A stretch of 64,000 nt of DNA from Conexibacter sp. CPCC 206217 (lineage in GTDB: Bacteria > Actinomycetota > Thermoleophilia > Solirubrobacterales > Solirubrobacteraceae): assembly GCF_030646165.1 (NCBI RefSeq), contig NZ_JAUTDO010000002.1:682001-746000 (forward strand), given 5' to 3'. Position 1 is the first letter of the stretch; every line of letters begins with the position of its first letter. The notes beneath the pieces are model-generated. The model searched no databases, was not told the DNA's origin, and saw only the letters and a list, made by a program, of their open reading frames with translations. This document shows, piece by piece, positions 33,863 to 41,756 of the stretch. A program made the position numbers and the translations under genes.

Positions 33863-34887
33863 GCGCTCGACACCGAGCCCTTCGGGTCCAGCAGCGCACA
33901 GATCACGTCGATCACCGCGTTGACGAGCACGAACGCGATCCCGCCGAAGATGCCGACGGCGCTGACGAGGCCGAAGTCGCCGTTCTGGATCCCCTGCACC
34001 GTCAGCATCCCGAGGCCGGGCAGCTGGAACAGCGACTCGATCAGGATCGCGCCGGAGAACAGCACCCCCATGCCGACGCCGAACTGCGTCAGCGGCGCCG
34101 ACAGCGCGTTGCGCAGGACGTTGCGCAGCACGATCGTGCGCACCGGCAGGCCGAGGCCCTCGGCGGTGCGCACGTACTCCTTGTCCAGCTCCTGCACCAT
34201 CGTGCCGCGGATCACGCGTGCCATCACCGCCCCGAACGGAAGCGCGAGGACGAGCGCGGGAGCGATCAGCGAGCGCAGCCACTCGCCGACGCCGTCGGCC
34301 AGGGGCGAGTAGCCGCCGGACGGGATCACGTGCCAGTTGACCGCGAACAGCTGGATCGCGACCAGCCCGACGAGGAACGCCGGCACGGCGTGACCGACCG
34401 ACGCGACGACGAGCGCCGCGCGGTCGAAGGGCGAGCCGCGGTGCAGCGCCGACAGCACTCCCATCACGAGCCCGAGCAGGAGCGCCAGCGCGCTCGCCAG
34501 CAGCGTCAGCGAGACGGTCACCGGCGCCGCTCTCTTGACGAGGCCCCCGATCGGCTCCTGCGTCACGAGCGTGACGCTGAGGTCGCCGCGCGCGAGATCG
34601 CCGAGGTAGCGGACGTAGCGGACCGGCAGCGGGTCGTCGAGGCCGTGCGCCTTCGCGAACGCCTCGCGCTGCGCCGCCGACGCCGTCGGGCCGACCGCGG
34701 CGCGCGCGGGATCGCGCTTGGAGAGCGCGCCGACGAGGAAGATCAGCGTGATCACGCCGAGCACGACGGGCACGACCATCAGCAGCCGCAGCGCGATCTG
34801 GCGCAGCAGGGCGCGTCGCCGCGATGCCGCCGGCGGGCGCCCTGGCTGCGTCGCGGCAGCGAGATCGGTGGTGGTGAGACCGGTCAA
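33859..34887 (-). CDS. Peptide-type ABC importer permease (OppB-like)
   Basis: 342 residues. The first membrane segment is followed by a large loop and five further segments; RVIRGTMVQELDKEYVRTAEG is the coupling loop (Glu-Ala-Ala equivalent). The start is taken as TTG at 34887, 4 bases after the stop of the binding-protein gene. No ATG or GTG is available before the first membrane segment, so a TTG start or a missed sequence error is required. Confidence 0.88.
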   Translation of the reverse strand: MTGLTTTDLAAATQPGRPPAASRRRALLRQIALRLLMVVPVVLGVITLIFLVGALSKRDPARAAVGPTASAAQREAFAKAHGLDDPLPVRYVRYLGDLARGDLSVTLVTQEPIGGLVKRAAPVTVSLTLLASALALLLGLVMGVLSALHRGSPFDRAALVVASVGHAVPAFLVGLVAIQLFAVNWHVIPSGGYSPLADGVGEWLRSLIAPALVLALPFGAVMARVIRGTMVQELDKEYVRTAEGLGLPVRTIVLRNVLRNALSAPLTQFGVGMGVLFSGAILIESLFQLPGLGMLTVQGIQNGDFGLVSAVGIFGGIAFVLVNAVIDVICALLDPKGSVSSA

Positions 34888-34891
34888 CGAG

Positions 34892-36571
34892 CTAGAGGTC
34901 GTTGCCGAGGAACAGGTTGCCGATCTGGCTCGGCGTGATCGCGCTGCACGTTCTGGGATTCCAGGCGACCGGGTTGTTGACGAGGATCACCGGCGCGAAC
35001 GGGCCGCCGGCTCTCGCGATCATCTCGATCACCGTCGCCATCGTGCTCTTGTACCCCTCGGAGGTCGGCTGAGTCACCGCTCTGTCCAGCAGCGCCTCGA
35101 CCTGCTTCTGCTCGGGGGCTCTCCAGAACAGGTACTCGGTCGCGAAGCTGCCGTAGTACAGCCAGCGGTAGATGAACTCCGCGTCGGCGGAGCCGAGGAT
35201 CGCCGGCGAGCTGGGCGCGTAGAGCGACTCGTACTTGCCGTTGGTGACGTCCTCGTAGAGCGCGCCGAGGTCGCCGGTCTTCAGCTTCAGGTCGACGCCG
35301 GCCTCCGACAGCTGCTGCTGCATCAGCTGCGCCGCCGCCGGCATGCCGGAGATGTTGTTGCCGACCATCAGCTCGTAGGAGAAGCCGCTGCCGAGCCCGG
35401 CCTGCGCCAGCAGCGCTCTCGCCTTCTCGGGATCGTGCGCGTAGGTCGTCGCCGGCTGCGTGTAGTCGTTGTTCGATCTCGGCACGAGCGCGTCGGCGAC
35501 GGCGCCGTTGTCGAAGTACGCCGCCTGCAGGATCGCGTCGCGGTCGATCCCGTACATGATCGCCTGGCGCACGCGCGGATCGTCGAACGGCGCCTTGCCG
35601 GCGTTGAAGAGGAAGCCGTGGATCGCGTGGCCGATCGGCGACTCCACCGCGAGCGTGCCGCGGTTTCTGATCGAGTCGACCGACGACAGCAGGACTTGCG
35701 CGATCGCGTCGAAGCGGTTGCTCTCGAGGCCACTCAGCTGGGCGCTGGGGTCGGTCACGATCGAGAGGTCGATCTGTCTGGCGGGGAAGCTTCTCGCGAG
35801 CGGGCCGTTGTAGCTCTCGAACTTGACCATCGAGACGCCCGAGGACGGCGCCGCTCTGGTGACGCTGTACGGGCCGCTGCCGACCGGCTTGTATCTGAGC
35901 GCGTTCGCTCTGTCGGCCGCGACGGCTCTTCTGGACAGCACCCGCAAGACCGCGATGCGCTGCTCCAGCAGCGAGGTCGGCGCCTTCAGCTTGACCTCGA
36001 CGACCTCGGGGGAGATCGCTCTCATGGCCTCGAAATTCACCATGTACTTGCCGAGGAACGACGCGTCGCCGAACTTCTTCAGGCGGTCGTAGGAGAAGAC
36101 GACGTCGTCGGCCGTGACGGGATCGCCGTTGTGGAACGTCGCGCCTCTGCGGATCGTTATGCGGTAGGTGGTCTCGTCGACCTTCTCCGGATCGCCCGCC
36201 GCCAGCTCCGCCACGAATGAGGTCGGGTCGGAGACCTCCGCGCGGTAGAGCGTCTCGTAGACGTAGAACATCACGTTGATCGAGACGCCGTTGCTGGAGA
36301 CCGCGGGGTCGAGCGGGTCGAACGCGACGGCGACCGCGCCGCGCTGGGTCGCGCTGGTGTTGGCCGCGACCTTCGCGCCGCCGCCACCGGCCGTCGTGGT
36401 GCTGCCGCCGCCGGTGCTGCTGTCGCCGCAGCCGGCGAGCACCGACATCAGGGCTGTGCCACCACCCACCGCGACACCCGTGTGGGCGAACAGCTTCAAC
36501 GCGCCTCGGCGCGAGACCGGCCGGGAGAGCACCTCTCCGACGCCGGTTTCAGGGTTGCGGTCTTCAGTCAT
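34892..36571 (-). CDS. Tat-exported substrate-binding lipoprotein of peptide-type ABC importer
   Basis: 559 residues, SBP family 5. Twin arginines at residues 21-22 (SRRGALKLF) and a lipobox LAGC at 45-48 indicate Tat export and lipid anchoring; a Gly/Ser/Thr linker follows. FHNGDPVTADDVVFSY is the family signature. Arginine is often encoded by AGA, unlike in the cytosolic neighbours. It starts the importer operon; a promoter with a large palindrome lies 31-70 bases upstream. The ligand may be a peptide, an amino-acid conjugate or a sugar-acid oligomer; the downstream M81 peptidase favours an amide-linked compound. Confidence 0.92.
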   Translation of the reverse strand: MTEDRNPETGVGEVLSRPVSRRGALKLFAHTGVAVGGGTALMSVLAGCGDSSTGGGSTTTAGGGGAKVAANTSATQRGAVAVAFDPLDPAVSSNGVSINVMFYVYETLYRAEVSDPTSFVAELAAGDPEKVDETTYRITIRRGATFHNGDPVTADDVVFSYDRLKKFGDASFLGKYMVNFEAMRAISPEVVEVKLKAPTSLLEQRIAVLRVLSRRAVAADRANALRYKPVGSGPYSVTRAAPSSGVSMVKFESYNGPLARSFPARQIDLSIVTDPSAQLSGLESNRFDAIAQVLLSSVDSIRNRGTLAVESPIGHAIHGFLFNAGKAPFDDPRVRQAIMYGIDRDAILQAAYFDNGAVADALVPRSNNDYTQPATTYAHDPEKARALLAQAGLGSGFSYELMVGNNISGMPAAAQLMQQQLSEAGVDLKLKTGDLGALYEDVTNGKYESLYAPSSPAILGSADAEFIYRWLYYGSFATEYLFWRAPEQKQVEALLDRAVTQPTSEGYKSTMATVIEMIARAGGPFAPVILVNNPVAWNPRTCSAITPSQIGNLFLGNDL

Positions 36572-36601
36572 CCCGAAATGTCTCCGGTTCCACTAGGAGG
36601 G

Positions 36602-36641
36602 ACGCGTGTGCCACAGAATAGCATTCACTGTGAACACGCGT
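36602..36641. promoter_or_regulatory. 40-base nested palindrome over the importer promoter
   Basis: Outer arms ACGCGTGT (36602-36609) and ACACGCGT (36634-36641) are perfect complements; inner arms CACAG (36612-36616) and CTGTG (36628-36632) also pair; the centre GAATAGCATTC is itself palindromic. It covers the spacer, the -10 and the likely start, as expected of a repressor operator. GTTCCACTAG (36587-36596) just inside the leader resembles the locus motif. Confidence 0.6.
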
Positions 36642-36644
36642 CAA
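36615..36644 (-). promoter_or_regulatory. Promoter of the importer operon
   Basis: On the minus strand TTGACG (36644-36639), 18 bases, TATTCT (36620-36615). It gives a start about 36 bases before the ATG of the binding protein. The whole core is covered by the palindrome at 36602-36641. Confidence 0.65.
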
Positions 36645-36709
36645 GGATCTTGAGGCTGTTTTTCAGTGACTCCGCGGGCGTAATCACCCGTCGAGCCGGG
36701 AAATGCGAG

Positions 36710-39700
36710 TTACTGGCGTTCGTAGGTGACAGTCACGGCGGTGCCGCTGCCGAGTGACACGGCCAGGCCGCTGTCCTCGAGCTGGGCGCCGGTCTGTCTG
36801 CTGCTCGTCGTGACCGGGTCGGGATCCGCCAGCAGCGTGATCGTCGGATCCCAGTAGGTCGCGTCGTAGGCGTAGTCGCCGTTGTTGGCGACGACGAAGC
36901 GGAGCGTGTCGCCGGCGCTGACGGCGACGCTCTGCAGGTCGGCGCTCGTCGTGTAGCCGCCGGCGTCGTCGAATCTGACCGTTCTGGTCCACAGCGTCGT
37001 GCCGTTGAGCAGGACGCTGGCGATCACGCCGTTGCCGCCGCCCGTGTCCTGCTTGCGCACGCGGCCGCTGATGCGGACGTTGCCGGCGCACGGCGCGACC
37101 CACGCGCGCACCGCGTCGTAGCTGTTGTCGGGATGCATGCTGCCCGCCGCGACGTATGCGCCGGCCGTCGACAACGGCCCGTACCAGGCGCCGGCTCTGT
37201 AGCTGCCGTCGGTGTAGGCGCCGCCGCTCTTCGCACGCGCCTGATAGCGCCACTGGTCGGCGCCCTGCGTGTCGCTGAAGTCGGCGGAGGCGGTCCAGCT
37301 CGGCTCGGTCACGACCGAGATCGTCGGGTCCCAGTAGGTCGCGTCGTTGGACCAGTCGCCGTTGTTGGAGATCACGAAGCGGATGCTGTCCCCGGCCGAG
37401 ACCACGACCTTGTCCAGCTCCACGTTGGTGGTGTGACCGGTCGCGTCGTCGTATCTGAGCGTGCGCGTCCACAGCGTCGTGCCGTTGCGCAGCACGCTCA
37501 CGATCACGCCGTTGCCGCCGCTGACGTCCTGCTTGTACGCGCGCCCGCCGATCCGCACGACGCCGGTCAGCGGCGATACCCACGTGCGGACCGCGTCGTA
37601 GCTGTTGTCCGGGTGCATGCTGCCAGCGTTGACGTAGCCGTTGCCGGGCGTGTACCAGGCCCCGCTTCTGTACGTGGCGTCGCTGTAGGCGCCGCCGCTC
37701 TTGGCACGTGCCTCGTAGCGCCACTGGTTGTCGCCCTGTCTGGCGCTGAAGCCGGTCGACGCGCTCCAGCTCTCCTCCTGCACGAGCGTGACCGTCGGAT
37801 CCCAGATCGTCGCGTCGTTGGCGTAGCCGCCGTTGTTGGCGACGACGAACGAGAGCGTGTCGCCGGCGCTGACCGGCACGTCGCTCAGCTCGACGTCCGT
37901 CGTGTAGCCGGTCGCGTCGTCGTAGGCGATCGTGCGCGTCCACAGCGTCGTGCCGTTGTGCAGCACGCTCGCGATCACGCCGTTGCCGCCGGAGACGTCC
38001 TGCTTGTAGGCCCGCCCGGTGACGCACACGACGCCCGCGACCGGCGCGACCCAGCGACGGACGGCGTCGTAGCTGTCGTCGGGATGCTGGCTGCTGGCTG
38101 CGACGTAGCCGCCGGAGGTCAGCAGCGGGCCATACCAGGCGTTGTCTCTGTAGGTGTTGTCGGTGAACGCGCCCGTGCTCTTGTTGCGCATCAGGTAGCG
38201 CCACTGGTTGTCGCCCTGTCTGGCGCTGAAGCCCGACGAGGCGGTCCAGCTCTGCGTCGTCGCGGCGTAGGAGGTGAGCGCGTAGGTCGCCGCGCGGTCG
38301 AGCCCGCGCAGCAGCAGTCTCTGGCTGGCCGTCCCCGAGCCAGGCCGGCGGAACGCCTGCACGAAGCCGCTGTCGGCGTCGCGCGCGTTGTACTGCCACG
38401 CCATCCACGCGTCGTCGGCGTCGCTGTACGCGGTCAGCGGGTGGTAGTCGCCGAGGTAGGAGTCCGCGATCGCCGCCCACTCCGCCGTCAGCGGGGTGAG
38501 CGCGGTCCAGTTGGTCGCCGGGTCGTCGACGTTGACGGGCATGTCGAAGCACGCCGTCATCGCGCTGCGCTGGACGTAGCCATTGCCCGGGTCGCTGTTG
38601 GCCGGCGCCTGGTTGCCGCTGACCGGCAGCCACAGCGAGAGGCCGTAGTTCTGGCACTGCGCGGCGACGGGCGGGCGCACGAGGTCGCTGCGCAGCAGCG
38701 GGATCGCGTACTGCAGCGACTGCACGTCGACGCGCCGCCCACCGCTGGCGCAGGTGTCGATCTGCAGCGTCGGGTTGGCTGCCAGGATCGCCGCCCAGTA
38801 GGCGAGGTGACCCTCGACGTAGCGCGCCTGCGTCAGCCCGCGGCGGCCCGACAGGTCGGCCTCGTTCCAGTACGGCAGCGGCTCGATGTTCGAGTCCTCG
38901 CGGTAGAAGCCGGAGACGTCTCTGTAGGTGTCGTTGACGTGCTGGTCTTCGAGCAGGCCGTTGAACGTGGCGATCGCCCACGCGAGCGCGTCAGGGTCAC
39001 CGAAGTCGAACAGGCGGTCGTCTCTGGAGCCGAGGAAGCCGACATAGCCGGCGGGCGGCTGGATCAGCCACTCGGGATGGCTGCTCGCCAGCCACGTGCC
39101 GAGCCGGACGCGCTCGGGCTCGAACCAGAGGATCGTCGACAGGCCGAGTTCGCGGGCGCGGTCGGTGACCGGAGCGAGGCCGTTGGGGAAGCGCGTCGTG
39201 TTGACCTCCCACGTGCCGGTCGGCTGCCAGTCGGTCGCGGACGCCGACTGGTACCAGCCCGCGTCGATCCAGTAATGGTCGTAGCGCCCGCCGGTCACGA
39301 GCGTCTGCCCGTGGTCGGCGTAGCCGTCGAGCCATCTGAAGTGGTCCGCCTGCGTCGCTCCGAAGCTGTAGTGAGTCGCCGACAGGTGCGGCTGCGGCGG
39401 TCGGCCCTGGTCGCGTTGCAGGTGGTAGTCGACCATCCAGCGCCGCCACGTGTTCTGGGCGTCGAGCCAGCCGTCCTCGCTCCACGGCTGCAGCACGATC
39501 ATCGGCGTCCGGATCGACTCGCCGGGCGCCAGCCACAGCTGCGTCAGGTTCAGCGCGGCGATGTGGTCGCCGTCGTCGGCGTCGTCGAGCGTGCACATGC
39601 CGCCGCGCAGCGTCAGCGCCTGTCTGTCGGTGCGGTTGACCTCGACGCCCCACTGACCGGGCCACCCGATCGCGAGCACGATCCCCTGACCGCCCCACTC

Positions 39701-40363
39701 GACGTTGTAGTACGGCCAGCCGTTGGGGATGTAGCTGCCGCTCGTGTCCGGCTCGTCGCGAAAGCTCGAGGGGCGCCCGCCGGCGGTCGTGAAGAGGCGG
39801 TGGGCTCTCGACGCGAGCGGCACGTCGATCGGGCGGAAGTCGTGCACGCTCTGGTTGCTGCCGATGCCGGTGTGGATCGTCCAGTCCGAGCCGGCCGGAC
39901 CGGCGACCGCCTCGGCGACGTCGAGGTCGACCGCGAGCACGTCGGCGAGCGTCGAGCTGTTGGATCTGCCACCGTTCTCGAACTCGACGATCCAGCTCAG
40001 GTTCGGATAGCCCGGGTACTCGGTCGCCGTCCAGCGTACGATCAGCCCGCTCGTCGCGTCGGTCCACGTGACGGTCGTCTGCTCGGCCCCGTTGGCGAGC
40101 GTCTGCGTCGTCGTTCTCTGCGGCCATCTGGCGAGCAGGCCGGCCGAGCCGACGCCGCCGTAGGTGAACGAGAAGGGGGGCGCCGCGAGCAGGTCGTCGA
40201 GTGCCCCGGCGGGCGCCGCTCCCGATCCCGCTCGCACCAGCGACGGGAAGGCGGACGCCAGCACGAGCGCGCCGGCTCCCGCGGCGCCCCCGGCGAGAAA
40301 GTCCCGTCGGTTGAATCGACTGCGGCTGCTGCTGCGGTCGCCTGACTGCACGTCGCGCTCCAC
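36710..40363 (-). CDS. Tat-exported GH36-type alpha-galactosidase with three C-terminal repeat modules
   Basis: 1217 residues. RRDFL at 19-20 onward with a hydrophobic core is a Tat signal. An N-terminal beta-sandwich (about 50-290) and a catalytic barrel (about 300-620) follow. WIDAGW and WFEPERV are GH36 landmarks; the nucleophile should be D490 in REDSN and the acid/base D560 in RSDLV, a 70-residue spacing as in bacterial GH36 enzymes. DTCASGGRR lies between them. Three repeats of about 158 residues end the protein. GTG at 40363 is chosen for AGGAGG 5 bases upstream; an earlier GTG (40387) lacks it. It probably releases galactose from polymers outside the cell. Family is firm, substrate inferred. 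Confidence 0.88.
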   Translation of the reverse strand: MERDVQSGDRSSSRSRFNRRDFLAGGAAGAGALVLASAFPSLVRAGSGAAPAGALDDLLAAPPFSFTYGGVGSAGLLARWPQRTTTQTLANGAEQTTVTWTDATSGLIVRWTATEYPGYPNLSWIVEFENGGRSNSSTLADVLAVDLDVAEAVAGPAGSDWTIHTGIGSNQSVHDFRPIDVPLASRAHRLFTTAGGRPSSFRDEPDTSGSYIPNGWPYYNVEWGGQGIVLAIGWPGQWGVEVNRTDRQALTLRGGMCTLDDADDGDHIAALNLTQLWLAPGESIRTPMIVLQPWSEDGWLDAQNTWRRWMVDYHLQRDQGRPPQPHLSATHYSFGATQADHFRWLDGYADHGQTLVTGGRYDHYWIDAGWYQSASATDWQPTGTWEVNTTRFPNGLAPVTDRARELGLSTILWFEPERVRLGTWLASSHPEWLIQPPAGYVGFLGSRDDRLFDFGDPDALAWAIATFNGLLEDQHVNDTYRDVSGFYREDSNIEPLPYWNEADLSGRRGLTQARYVEGHLAYWAAILAANPTLQIDTCASGGRRVDVQSLQYAIPLLRSDLVRPPVAAQCQNYGLSLWLPVSGNQAPANSDPGNGYVQRSAMTACFDMPVNVDDPATNWTALTPLTAEWAAIADSYLGDYHPLTAYSDADDAWMAWQYNARDADSGFVQAFRRPGSGTASQRLLLRGLDRAATYALTSYAATTQSWTASSGFSARQGDNQWRYLMRNKSTGAFTDNTYRDNAWYGPLLTSGGYVAASSQHPDDSYDAVRRWVAPVAGVVCVTGRAYKQDVSGGNGVIASVLHNGTTLWTRTIAYDDATGYTTDVELSDVPVSAGDTLSFVVANNGGYANDATIWDPTVTLVQEESWSASTGFSARQGDNQWRYEARAKSGGAYSDATYRSGAWYTPGNGYVNAGSMHPDNSYDAVRTWVSPLTGVVRIGGRAYKQDVSGGNGVIVSVLRNGTTLWTRTLRYDDATGHTTNVELDKVVVSAGDSIRFVISNNGDWSNDATYWDPTISVVTEPSWTASADFSDTQGADQWRYQARAKSGGAYTDGSYRAGAWYGPLSTAGAYVAAGSMHPDNSYDAVRAWVAPCAGNVRISGRVRKQDTGGGNGVIASVLLNGTTLWTRTVRFDDAGGYTTSADLQSVAVSAGDTLRFVVANNGDYAYDATYWDPTITLLADPDPVTTSSRQTGAQLEDSGLAVSLGSGTAVTVTYERQ
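36832..38252 (-). repeat. Three tandem coding repeats of about 474 bases in the alpha-galactosidase gene
   Basis: Units start near 38252, 37772 and 37298 and end near 36832. Each encodes about 155-160 residues with shared landmarks: GFSARQGDNQWRY at the start, HPDNSYDAVR.WV.P, KQDVSGGNGVI.SVL.NGTTLWTRT, then VSAGD and NDAT.WDPT at the end. They look like all-beta carbohydrate-binding or surface modules. The third unit is the most divergent (SADFSDTQGADQW). Confidence 0.85.
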
Positions 40364-40449
40364 GTCGGCCTCCTGTCTCCCGGGCACGGGGAAGCGGCCC
40401 GGCGGGACCCACCCGCCGGCCGTCGTCCAGCTCTCATCGGACTGCGGGG

Positions 40450-40478
40450 AACCTAGCGACGCGTGCCGCTTAATGCAA
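40450..40478 (-). promoter_or_regulatory. Candidate promoter of the alpha-galactosidase gene
   Basis: On the minus strand TTGCAT (40478-40473), 17 bases, TAGGTT (40455-40450). The motif GTTTCGACTAGTGGGAC (40484-40500, forward) abuts the -35 from upstream, an activator-like position. Confidence 0.5.
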
Positions 40479-40596
40479 CCTGTGTTTCGACTAGTGGGAC
40501 AATCCTGGAAAGGCGGCCACCTGCGGGCATCCGGCGACCGCGCACACCGGGGCGCGGCGCGGCCCGAACCGCGCAGACGGCCTCACGCGAGCCGCT

Positions 40597-41691
40597 TCAG
40601 CGACCGGCGACGGCCGCGCGTGCGGCCGCCTCCAACTCCGCGCCGGCCGCGGCGAGCGCCTCGGCGAGCGGGCGGTCGGACGGGCCGAGCGCGCTGACGG
40701 CGCGAGCGCCGCGACGGCGCAGCTCGTCCGCGGCCGCCTGCTCGACCCGGCCGCCGAGCACGACGACCGGTACGCCCGCTGCCGTGCAGCGGGCGACGAC
40801 CGCCGCGACCGCCTTGCCCTGCAGCGTCGAGGCGTCGACCGATCCCTCCGCCGTCAGACACAGCGCCGCGCCGTCCAGCAGCGCGTCGAAGCCGGTCAGC
40901 TCCAACACCGCCTCCGCACCGGCCCGCGTGCGCGCGCCGAGCGCCTGCAGCGCCGCCCCGAGCCCGCCGGCGGCGCCCGCGCCGGGCGTCTCGGCCGGGA
41001 CCCCGAGCGATCTCGCCCAGCGGCCGAGCGCAGCGTCGAGCGCCTCCACCTGCCGCGCGCTCGCGCCCTTCTGCGGACCGAAGCGACGGGCGGCGCCGTC
41101 GGGCCCGGTCAGCGGCGCGGCGACGTCGACGAGCAGCTCCAGTTCGACCCCTGCGCGCAATCGCGGATCGAGACCGCTCAGGTCCAGCGACTGATCGGCG
41201 AGCAATTCGCCGCCGTCGCGGGCGCAGCGTGCGCCCAGCTCGTGCAGCATGCCGGCGCCGCCGTCGACCGTCGCGACGCCGCCGACGGCGACGAGGATCC
41301 GCTGCGCGCCGCGGTCCAGCGCCGCGCGGATCAGGACGCCGACACCGGCCGAGGAGGCGCGCTCGACGTCGCGCTCGACGTCGCTCAGCGTCCCGAGCGC
41401 GATCGCCTCGGCGGCCTCGACCACGAACACGTGGTGGGGCAGCTCCGCGATCCGCGCGCGGGCGGGTCGACCGAGCGCGTCGGGCGCGTCGAGCTCGTGC
41501 ACGGTCGCCTGTGCGAGGAAGACCTCGAGCGTCCCCTCGCCGCCGTCGGCGATCGGCAGCTCGCGCGCCTGCGCGCCCGCCGCCCGCACCCCTCGCGCCA
41601 GCGCCGCGGCCGCCGCACGCGCATCCAGCGCACCGCGCAGTTTGTCCGGTGCGCACAGCACCGCGGTCGTTTCGTCAGCCTGGCTGGACAT
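40597..41691 (-). CDS. Glycerate 2-kinase (GlxK/GarK type)
   Basis: 364 residues. APDKLRGALDARAAAAALARG near the N terminus aligns with the CAPDSFK start of bacterial glycerate kinases; PIADGGEGTL, VVEAAEAIALGTL, VGVLIRAALDRGAQRI and the C-terminal TAEGSVDASTLQGKAV are family blocks. It phosphorylates D-glycerate to 2-phosphoglycerate. ATG at 41691 is supported by the start of similarity. Next to the galactosidase and the sugar-acid genes it is the plausible exit of an oxidative pathway into glycolysis. Confidence 0.92.
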   Translation of the reverse strand: MSSQADETTAVLCAPDKLRGALDARAAAAALARGVRAAGAQARELPIADGGEGTLEVFLAQATVHELDAPDALGRPARARIAELPHHVFVVEAAEAIALGTLSDVERDVERASSAGVGVLIRAALDRGAQRILVAVGGVATVDGGAGMLHELGARCARDGGELLADQSLDLSGLDPRLRAGVELELLVDVAAPLTGPDGAARRFGPQKGASARQVEALDAALGRWARSLGVPAETPGAGAAGGLGAALQALGARTRAGAEAVLELTGFDALLDGAALCLTAEGSVDASTLQGKAVAAVVARCTAAGVPVVVLGGRVEQAAADELRRRGARAVSALGPSDRPLAEALAAAGAELEAAARAAVAGR

Positions 41692-41756
41692 GGCGCCGGA
41701 CGTTAGATGACCGGGCGCCGCGCCAACCGGCTCGCCCGCCGCCGCGCGCGTCCGCT

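Noticed and set aside
36660-36709. Intrinsic terminator after the galactosidase gene
   Set aside because: The stem CGGGCG/CACCCG has a mismatch and no U-run in the transcribed direction; the T-run at 36658-36663 is on the wrong strand.
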